Part shown: in pieces, positions 5,947-11,543 of the stretch
Numbering within the stretch: position 1 is the stretch's first letter
Layout of the letters: every line of letters begins with the position of its first letter
Origin: DAOPZC01 sp035353175
GTDB taxonomy: Bacteria > Verrucomicrobiota > Kiritimatiellia > RFP12 > UBA1067
Assembly (NCBI GenBank): GCA_035353175.1
Contig: DAOPZC010000093.1
Span: 1-13,032 of the forward strand
Length of the DNA stretch: 13,032 bases
Direction of reading: 5' to 3'
Made by a program: the position numbers and the translations under genes
The notes under the pieces: generated by a model
What the model saw: the letters and a program-made list of their open reading frames with translations, nothing else
The model's database searches: none
What the model was told of the DNA's origin: nothing

Positions 5947-8118
5947 TCAGCGCTTCGGCGTGAGCCGCACGATCTTCGTCGCGCCGCCGGTCAGGTCGGC
6001 CGCGAGCGCCAAGACGCGGCCGCGGCGCTCCAGCGGCACCTCCCGGCCGGTTTCGACGTCGACGGCGCGGACCGCCTTGAACGGCAGATCGGCGAGCTCG
6101 ACGCGGCTCGTTTTGGTCGGTGCCTCGTGGTCGATCACGAACAGATAAGCCTCTTTCCCGTTCGCCCGTACCGCGGCCTCCACGTCCGGGTTGTCGGAAT
6201 AGACGTGCGGCCGCACGCCCGACTGGGCCGCCACCGCGTGAAACAGCGCGTAGAGCTGACGGCGCGCAGCCGCGTCGTCGGCCTCCCACGTCCGGAAGAA
6301 GGTGTCCTGCGTGCAGAAGCCCAGCAGCCACGCCGCGCCTTTGCCGCTCGCGTGCCGGATAAGCGCGGGCGCACCGTCGCACGTCTTCAGGACCACCTGC
6401 CCCGTCGTGACCCGGCACGCGCGCGGGCTCGCGGCGGTGAAATTGAACATTTCGCCCAGCCCCTTTCCCACCACCTGCGCGGTCGCGGCCTGCGCAGGCG
6501 CCGGCGGACGCGCGTAGCCGGGCTTGAGGGCGCGGTGCTCCAGCCAAAGGCCCGCGCGCATCGCGCGGTTCGTCTCAGCCGACGCCACGCCGAACAGCGG
6601 CAACAGCGTGCCCATCGGCTCCCTGTGCCGCCCCAGCTGCGGCACGCAGTCGGCGATGACCACGCCTCCCTTGCCGACGAACGCGGCGATCCGCGCGGCC
6701 ACCTCCTCGGGCAGCAGCTTCACATCGAACAGACAGAGCACGGCGTACCCTCCCATTGCATCGTCTGCGACCTGTTCTTCGTGTAGGACGTCGAGTTCGC
6801 CGAACGCTCTCAGGAACAGCTCGTAGGCCAACGCCACGTTCCAGTACTCCTCTTGCGTCTGAATGCACTGGGTGCGCGGAAAGAGAAAGGCCGCCTTGGC
6901 CTTCAGCTTCGGCGCCTGACGCAGTCCGGGGCCGCACCGCTGAATCAGATTGAGACCCTTGCCCAGCTCGTCCCAGTGGCCGGCATCGATGGGAATGCCG
7001 AAGCCGGACACCAGAAAGTCGGCGCCCTGCGCCACGGCGGAGGCGGTTGTCTCGCGCTCGGCCCACGCCATGCGGCGCAGATCCTCGCCCAGAAAATCCT
7101 TGAACCAAGCCGGATTGTAGGTGCCGAACCAGAAGCCGAGCTCCTTGCCGTACGCCCGCGTGACGTTGCGCATCTGTGCGAAGGAGTAGTGGAACTGGCT
7201 CATGCGCGGCTTGGCGATGCGGCTGCACTCGCCGTAGCGGAAATCGGTCATCATGTAGGGGTAGATGTCATAGACGAAGGTGTCGGCGAAATCGCCGCCC
7301 CAGTGGTAGACGTCGTCCACAAACATCTGGGCGTCCGAGCCCGCCGCGGCGCCGAACGTGCTGTGGCTGTCGTGGGTCAGAATCGCCTTGAACCCGGGAT
7401 TGACGGCCTTGATCGCCCGATAGGTCTGCCGCCAGCCGTCCGGAAAATAATCGGAGCGGAAGTTGATCACATCCAGCCATTTGACGGGGTCGTTGCGGAT
7501 CGAATCCAGATCCGGCGGCAGCTCGTATCCGTACCGCCTGCGGAACTCGGCCTTCACCTCCGCGTTGTAGCCGAACGAGCCGACGCCCTGATGAAAGGGT
7601 TCGTCCTGAAAGCAGAAGACCCGCTCGACCTCCCGGCGGTTTGCCAGGGGAGCGAGCCGCTCGGAGACGTTCTTCTTAACCGCCTCGGCGTAGCCGGGCG
7701 AGTAAACGCAGAGGTCCGGCGGATTCACGCGGCCGAACAGCTCCAGCCCGTCGGCCTGCCACGTCACCGTCAGGCCGCGCGCCTGCGCCTCGCGGGCAAT
7801 GGCGGGATGAACCGCAGCGGGAATGGGGGCGACGATGTGCGGCGGCTGCGGCAGATAGAGCGACGTGATGCCGTGCGCCGCGATGTTGTCGAGCGTGGCG
7901 GCGATCAGGGCGTCGTCGAGCGGCCGGTCGCCCTGCCACCCCGGCGCGTTCGGCACGGGCGAGAACTGGACGGCGACGGGAAACGTTGAAGCCTCCCCTG
8001 CTTTTTCGGCGGCCATCGGCGCACGGCCATCGCGGGCGCTCCCCGAGCAGCCCAGCAGGCAGACCAGCGCCGCGCCCGCGGCGAACAGCCCAGCACCTTG
8101 GATTTCACCTCTGCACAT
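5947..8118 (-). CDS. Lipoprotein with GH42-like TIM barrel and beta-galactosidase trimerisation-like domain
   Basis: The 723-residue protein begins with a lipoprotein signal: a hydrophobic stretch, then lipobox LLGC with C24 as the lipidated residue. Residues about 45-400 form a TIM-barrel-like region with strand motifs AVQFSPVP, SLYLPQPP, VFCFQDEPFHQG (167-178), AILTHDSH (245-252), FVYDIYPYMM and FLVSGFGIPID. E173 in QDEP is the best candidate for a catalytic acid, at the place of the NEP motif of clan GH-A. Residues about 425-515 (AYELFLRAFGELDVL, then GYAVLCLFDVKLLPEEV and FVGKGGVVIADC) match the Rossmann-like beta-galactosidase trimerisation domain, and a C-terminal beta domain closes the protein. 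A surface or periplasmic glycosidase is likely, but the substrate is unknown and catalysis unproven. GGGGGA lies upstream of the ATG. The gene sits 47 nt after the beta-helix gene on the same strand. Confidence 0.75.
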   Translation of the reverse strand: MCRGEIQGAGLFAAGAALVCLLGCSGSARDGRAPMAAEKAGEASTFPVAVQFSPVPNAPGWQGDRPLDDALIAATLDNIAAHGITSLYLPQPPHIVAPIPAAVHPAIAREAQARGLTVTWQADGLELFGRVNPPDLCVYSPGYAEAVKKNVSERLAPLANRREVERVFCFQDEPFHQGVGSFGYNAEVKAEFRRRYGYELPPDLDSIRNDPVKWLDVINFRSDYFPDGWRQTYRAIKAVNPGFKAILTHDSHSTFGAAAGSDAQMFVDDVYHWGGDFADTFVYDIYPYMMTDFRYGECSRIAKPRMSQFHYSFAQMRNVTRAYGKELGFWFGTYNPAWFKDFLGEDLRRMAWAERETTASAVAQGADFLVSGFGIPIDAGHWDELGKGLNLIQRCGPGLRQAPKLKAKAAFLFPRTQCIQTQEEYWNVALAYELFLRAFGELDVLHEEQVADDAMGGYAVLCLFDVKLLPEEVAARIAAFVGKGGVVIADCVPQLGRHREPMGTLLPLFGVASAETNRAMRAGLWLEHRALKPGYARPPAPAQAATAQVVGKGLGEMFNFTAASPRACRVTTGQVVLKTCDGAPALIRHASGKGAAWLLGFCTQDTFFRTWEADDAAARRQLYALFHAVAAQSGVRPHVYSDNPDVEAAVRANGKEAYLFVIDHEAPTKTSRVELADLPFKAVRAVDVETGREVPLERRGRVLALAADLTGGATKIVRLTPKR

Positions 8119-8165
8119 ATTTCCCCCATGGTTTCACAAACCGGCCCGCGCTCGGCGCACGCGGA

Positions 8166-8985
8166 TTAAGGCGCCTGCACGCAGACCAAAAGACCGGTCG
8201 GCCCGGAACTCCAGTTCTCCCACCGCACACACGGCCCCTGCACAAACACGTTGGTCCCAATTCTCACGTTCTGGGCAAGCACATAGTACCGGTTCGTGCA
8301 CCCGCCGGAAAACGCCTCGGTCAGCCGACAGTTTCTGAGCGCGCACCCCCGAAAAAGGGCCTGAAAGTCGCCGTTCGCCACCTGCGCGTCTGCGTGCGTG
8401 ATGCGGCACCCATCGAGCAAGGCGAAGCCCGCGAGCCACACGCTCTTGACCCCGTGCGCCACAAACTCGCACTGCTCAAACCGGACGCCGTCGGCGTTGC
8501 CGTCGTGTGTCACCAACTGGCCGAAGCGGGCGACGCCATACTCCGGATGGGGCTTGTCCTCGAAGCGGCAGCGCGCGTACTGCGTCGCCAGCTCAGGCGC
8601 GTTCGTGGAGCCGTAGGCGTGAACCACGGAACCGTAGAAGCGGCACGCTTCAAACCGCATCCCCGGCTTGCGGTTCCACATAGCCCAGGCGGTGGTTCCC
8701 CAGAACGTGCAATCCTCGAAGCGCGCGTAGCCGCCGTCGCCGCTGTCCGCAACCAAGCCGCACCCCGCATTGTTTACGAACTCGCACTGTCTGAACACGC
8801 CGTCGCGGCAAACGGAATCCTCGGCCTCGATGTCGACCCCCGCCCCCGGCGCAGACTGGAACACTCGGCGGCCCGTGTGGTTGAACTGGCACCCGACCGC
8901 CGTAAGCCCTTTGCCGCCGACCCACGACAGCCCCTGCCGCGCGTTGTATTCGCCGTACACATCCGACCCTCCGTTGTTCTCCGGA
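8166..8985 (-). CDS. Right-handed parallel beta-helix protein, 5'-truncated by the repeat
   Basis: The coding sequence shows regularly spaced coils of the form xFxxCxFxx: FNHTG, CEFVNNAGCGLVADSGDGG, FEDCTFWG, FEACRFYG, YARCRFED, FEQCEFVA, LDGCRITH and FRGCALRN. These are typical of pectate-lyase-like or polysaccharide-degrading beta-helix proteins. An acidic APGAGVDIEAED segment near the start may be the active or metal-binding region. The protein ends at TAA 8168-8166, 47 nt before the lipoprotein gene, suggesting an operon. Its N-terminus and signal peptide are absent. Upstream of about 8985 the frame runs into the 259-bp repeat and stays open to an ATG at 9158, but those about 58 residues are low-quality Arg-rich sequence. 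A GTG at 8960-8958 with GGAGGG 6 nt upstream could start a short version. Likely non-functional or reprogrammed. Confidence 0.7.
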
Positions 8986-9017
8986 CGTACACATCCGACC
9001 CTCCGTTGTTCTCCGGA
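8954..9017. repeat. Tandem duplication of a 32-bp unit at the outer end of repeat copy 2
   Basis: Two identical 32-bp units lie head to tail at 8954-8985 and 8986-9017, each starting CGTACACATCC and ending GTTCTCCGGA. The same unit occurs once at 55-86. Read leftward, each unit carries GGAGGG followed by ATGTG, so the duplication doubles the ribosome binding site and start codons in front of the beta-helix fragment. Because 32 is not a multiple of 3, the two units are read in different frames. Confidence 0.95.
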
Positions 9018-9078
9018 CAGGCGCGCCCGCGCCCACACGCCCGAGAGGTTTAGCCTCTCCTGCTTGAAAACGTTGGTT

Positions 9079-9107
9079 ATCCTACGTCTTGGGGTGCCCG
9101 CTGTCAA
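9079..9107 (-). promoter_or_regulatory. Sigma-70-type promoter in repeat copy 2, firing into the beta-helix/lipoprotein genes
   Basis: TTGACA (plus 9107-9102) and TAGGAT (plus 9084-9079) on the minus strand are spaced 17 nt apart. They are followed by a leader with a 6-bp hairpin (9043-9059) and two Shine-Dalgarno/start units. It could drive the leftward beta-helix and lipoprotein genes, whose native promoter is not visible. Confidence 0.55.
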
Positions 9108-9119
9108 CTCTCGGGCTCG

Positions 9120-9143
9120 AAAAACGGGCGCCGGACCCGCCCG
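9120..9143 (-). terminator. Rho-independent terminator downstream of the transposase (repeat copy 2)
   Basis: A CGGGCG/CGCCCG stem with a 7-nt loop (plus 9125-9143) is followed on the minus strand by TTTTT (plus 9124-9120). It lies about 40 nt after the TAA that ends the chimeric transposase frame, so it would stop transposase transcripts before the promoter just beyond it. Confidence 0.6.
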
Positions 9144-9184
9144 AGCCCCTTCAGCCACGTCCGCTACTTGTGACAGAAGCGCCT

Positions 9185-10237
9185 TTATCCGACTTTGCCG
9201 TATCCCGCGCCCGCAGGAAAACGCAGCTTGTACGTCCTATCCCTCTTGAAGGAGACCTCGATCTTGAAGCGTATGCCGTAGAGCCGGATGATCTCCAGGG
9301 CCGCGAGCGACAGGTCGGTGCAGAGCAGTATCTTCCGTCCGCGCGCGGGGTGGGCGACCAGCACGAAGCGGACGATGATGCCGACGGGGCGCCAGTACAG
9401 GTCGAGCGCGAGGAAGCGGAGCGCGACGCCGCTCTCGCCGTAGACGGGGCTCTGTGCCTCGGTGAACGCGGACTGGTCGTCGAAAAGCCGTTTCAGCGCG
9501 ACCTTCTCGCCGTAGGTGCGGCGTCTGCCCCGTGTGCCTGGCTTCGGCGGTTGCGGCGCGCGGTAGGCGACGGCGTTGGAGCGGACGGCCGCGATCAGGT
9601 GCCAGCCCGCCCTGAGCAGCGGCCCGATGACCTTCGCGGCGGCGAAGTAGGCGTCCGCGACCAGGACGGCAGGCTCCTCAACGCCGAGCGAGAGCGCGAG
9701 GGCCGCCATCCTGTCGAGAAGCGTGCGGCGGTCGCGGTTGCTGAAGACCGCCCCCTCGTGTATGCGGCAGGCCAGCGGCAGCGCGAAGAAGCCCAGGCCC
9801 GCCCGCACCGCGAGCGCGACGGCCTGGCAGGAGTGGCCGAAGATGTACTCGGGTTTGGTGTTGCCGTCCGACTCCTGGTGCAGCTTCTTGACGGCCGGCA
9901 TCTTCCTTCCCGCCTTGGGTATCTTGATGCCGTCGGCCAGCAGGACGGGCCGCCCCCCGGCCGTGAGAAGGGCCGGCCGCAGCGCGGACAGGGCCGCCCT
10001 CGTCCAGAGCCGCGTGAGTTTATCGAGGCCGACCCCCGGGCTGTGGAACATGTCCAGCAGCGGGCCGTAACACGCGCGGCGCAGCCCCAGCGCCCGGACA
10101 TAGCTCGTGACGCCCGCGAGATCCGGGCGGACGCAGGCCGCCGCAAGCCCCGCCGCGAACCAGAGGAACGTCCGCGTCCTGCCGAACGCGGGCCTGAGTT
10201 GGAGCGCGAGTCCCCACCAGAGCGACCAGAGGCGCAT
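9185..10237 (-). CDS. IS4-like DDE transposase, C-terminally truncated and fused to repeat sequence
   Basis: The 350-codon frame starts at ATG 10237 with AAGGAG about 6 nt upstream. It has an N-terminal helical region and a DDE core: D102 (LLADGIKIPKAG), D195 (VLVADAYFAA) and E327 in YGIRFKIEVSF, the Y-(2)-R-(3)-E signature of IS4-type transposases. Residues 332-350 (RDRTYKLRFPAGAGYGKVG) belong to the 259-bp repeat; the native reading ends exactly at codon 331 (position 9245). Transposases of this type normally continue for roughly 100 or more residues beyond the E motif, so the C-terminal part and that end of the element are missing. It is probably inactive. A divergent DUF6788-like gene shares its promoter region. 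Confidence 0.8.
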   Translation of the reverse strand: MRLWSLWWGLALQLRPAFGRTRTFLWFAAGLAAACVRPDLAGVTSYVRALGLRRACYGPLLDMFHSPGVGLDKLTRLWTRAALSALRPALLTAGGRPVLLADGIKIPKAGRKMPAVKKLHQESDGNTKPEYIFGHSCQAVALAVRAGLGFFALPLACRIHEGAVFSNRDRRTLLDRMAALALSLGVEEPAVLVADAYFAAAKVIGPLLRAGWHLIAAVRSNAVAYRAPQPPKPGTRGRRRTYGEKVALKRLFDDQSAFTEAQSPVYGESGVALRFLALDLYWRPVGIIVRFVLVAHPARGRKILLCTDLSLAALEIIRLYGIRFKIEVSFKRDRTYKLRFPAGAGYGKVG

Positions 10238-10265
10238 AACAATCTCCTTTTTCTCGTTTTACGGC

Positions 10266-10294
10266 TTGACAGGGTAGCCGATATATGCTACCTA
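10266..10294 (+). promoter_or_regulatory. Divergent promoter region with an operator-like inverted repeat
   Basis: TTGACA (10266-10271) is followed after 17 nt by TACCTA (10289-10294), a weak -10, about 20 nt before the start codon of the small gene. A perfect inverted repeat GGTAGC/GCTACC (10273-10278 and 10287-10292, 8-nt spacer CGATATAT) overlaps the spacer and -10. It lies between the divergent transposase and DUF6788-like genes, so it could be an operator controlling both. The binding protein is unknown. Confidence 0.4.
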
Positions 10295-10315
10295 TTATGC
10301 CCGAAAGGAGACGCC

Positions 10316-10666
10316 ATGTCAACGTCCATACAGAAAATCGAGGAAAGAATCGCCCGCGTCAGGGGTCAACTGTCGGAACTCGGCCCGATGCGGCCAGGTT
10401 CGGTCAGCCGCCAATACAGGGAGCCGAAGGAAAAGAAGCGGCCCTTCTACCAGATCAGCTACACGCACCGGATGAAGAGCCGGTCGGAGTACGTCAGGCC
10501 GGAGAACCTCGCCGCCGTGCGGGCCGAGACGGCCAACTTCAGAAAGTTCAAGAGGCTTGTCGACCGGTGGGTTGACCTGGCCCTTCAGCTCTCCCAGCTC
10601 AAGTCGAAGTCAGGCGCACACGCGGCCAGTCCGCGTGCGGCCACGCTCAGGCAGGCCGGGTCATAG
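10316..10666 (+). CDS. DUF6788-like small transposase-associated protein
   Basis: The 116-residue, strongly basic protein starts at ATG 10316 with AAAGGAG 6 nt upstream. An N-terminal helix (SIQKIEERIARVRGQLSELG) is followed by GPMRPGSVSRQYREPKEKKR, PFYQISYTHRMKSRSEYVRP and a second helical segment with coiled-coil character (AVRAETANFRKFKRLVDRWV). This pattern matches the uncharacterised DUF6788 family as I recall it, commonly seen next to DDE transposases. The combination of basic charge and a Tyr/Thr/His-rich centre suggests nucleic-acid binding. It may be an accessory or regulator of the neighbouring element; this is inference. Residues after about 105 look like non-conserved tail. Confidence 0.7.
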   Translation: MSTSIQKIEERIARVRGQLSELGPMRPGSVSRQYREPKEKKRPFYQISYTHRMKSRSEYVRPENLAAVRAETANFRKFKRLVDRWVDLALQLSQLKSKSGAHAASPRAATLRQAGS

Positions 10667-10683
10667 CGCAGGGAGTGAGACAC

Positions 10684-10728
10684 GGGGGTGAAAAGTGTTG
10701 AAATCCGGGGTTGACTCTTTTCACCCCC
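10684..10728. repeat. 12-bp perfect inverted repeat downstream of the DUF6788-like gene
   Basis: GGGGGTGAAAAG (10684-10695) pairs with CTTTTCACCCCC (10717-10728) around a 21-nt loop. It lies 17 nt after the stop codon. No T-run follows, as C residues continue to 10732, so it is a poor intrinsic terminator. It may be the terminus of the insertion element or a transcript-end structure. Confidence 0.6.
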
Positions 10729-10991
10729 CCCCGCATAATAGATGCCAAATGGTTGGCCTGTGCCTTGATATTTCGTTCAGCAGGGTGCTGTGCGGGCGAG
10801 GGCAGGCAGCCTCAGAGAGCCGAAGAACTCGGCACTCTCAAGTAATTAATATATCCGTCATTATGGCAGATGGGAATACTATGCCTGATGAGCTAGTCCC
10901 CCTCTAATTTGCGAAGTTTTTAAGAAATCTTTCAGAGACGATGTAAAGAAACGGCAAGAACGGCGTATAGTCAGTAGAAGACCTGTTGTTT
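10729..10991. other. Intergenic leader region before the sigma factor, no gene supported
   Basis: This AT-richer stretch holds no convincing gene; the one open frame crossing it (10695-10907) has no ribosome binding site and no protein-like composition. A bulged stem GAGAG..CCGA/TCGG..CTCTC lies at 10815-10839. The last 70 bp (purine-rich, AAGAAATCTTTCAG onward) should contain the sigma factor's promoter, but no clear -35/-10 pair could be assigned. Confidence 0.4.
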
Positions 10992-11543
10992 ATGAACAGC
11001 CGCGATACAGAGTCGGCGGACCTGAGTCCGTCTTTTGTGCGAGCCTTGACAGACGCGCAGCTGGATCTCTATGCATCTATTTGCGTGATGTTGGGCAATC
11101 GGGAAGTCGCGAAGGATGTTCTTCAAGACACAAATGTGGCGCTGATGAAGCACGCGCTTGAATACGATGAGGGACGAGCCTTTCTTCCTTGGGCTAAGGC
11201 ATTCGCATTCAATCAAGCCAGGACTTACAGAAAGCGGGAGTCGAGGAGCCCCATGGTGTTTGATGACGATCTGGTGACGGCTGTCGCTGAAGAAATCACA
11301 GATGATGCCGCAGAGAGCGGAAGAGAGTTGGAGCTTCTGGAAACGTGCTTAGAGAAACTGACTGCTGCGCAGAAGAAGCTGATTCAGGCTCACTATTTTC
11401 AGGGAGAGCGCGTGGAGAGTATTTCGGAGCGTATGACAAGAAGCGCGATCTCGGTTTACGTCCAGATTCACAGAATCAGGCGTTTGTTGGGCACATGCAT
11501 AGAGGGAAAAATGCATGTTGCAGGGGAAGGGGTAAGAACATGA
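10992..11543 (+). CDS. ECF-type RNA polymerase sigma factor (PVC FecR-associated group)
   Basis: The 183-residue protein has the two-domain ECF layout. Region 2 spans about residues 20-85 (AKDVLQDTNVALMKHALEYD, then FLPWAKAFAFNQARTYRKR) and region 4 about 118-168 (LEKLTAAQKKLIQAHYFQGE, ISERMTRSAISVYVQIHRIR as the helix-turn-helix). This fits the planctomycete/verrucomicrobial sigma factors paired with FecR-like proteins. ATG 10992 is chosen over a TTG two codons upstream; the ribosome binding site is weak. Its TGA overlaps the ATG of the FecR-like gene (ATGA, 11540-11543), showing a coupled sigma/regulator pair. GC content is visibly lower than in the catabolic genes. Its regulon is unknown. 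Confidence 0.85.
   Translation: MNSRDTESADLSPSFVRALTDAQLDLYASICVMLGNREVAKDVLQDTNVALMKHALEYDEGRAFLPWAKAFAFNQARTYRKRESRSPMVFDDDLVTAVAEEITDDAAESGRELELLETCLEKLTAAQKKLIQAHYFQGERVESISERMTRSAISVYVQIHRIRRLLGTCIEGKMHVAGEGVRT

Larger units (their letters stand above)
8986..9244. repeat. 259-bp exact interspersed repeat, copy 2
   Basis: This is identical and in the same orientation to 55-313 (constant offset 8931). Its left end abuts a further copy of its own first 32 bp and then the beta-helix gene. Its right end abuts the transposase gene between codons 331 and 332. The leftward terminator, promoter, leader hairpin, Shine-Dalgarno and start codons are all retained and would fire into the beta-helix fragment. 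Confidence 0.95.
9245..10728. mobile_element. Truncated insertion-sequence remnant (transposase plus DUF6788-type gene)
   Basis: The segment contains the body of the DDE transposase, the divergent small gene usually found beside such transposases, and a 12-bp inverted repeat beyond it. The left end is cut by repeat copy 2. No matching terminal inverted repeat or target duplication can be paired, because that end is missing. The right boundary at the inverted repeat is a guess. Confidence 0.5.

Noticed and set aside
6853..7989. Long rightward open frame opposite the lipoprotein gene
   Set aside because: The opposite strand has a lipobox, barrel motifs and a trimerisation-like domain, while this frame has none.
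9043..9059. Integron attC or IS200/IS605-type end suggested by the hairpin in the repeat
   Set aside because: No attC core sites or TnpA-type gene could be identified; a leader hairpin between promoter and ribosome binding site explains it better.
10695..10907. Small rightward gene before the sigma factor
   Set aside because: It overlaps the inverted repeat, lacks a ribosome binding site and has no protein-like pattern.
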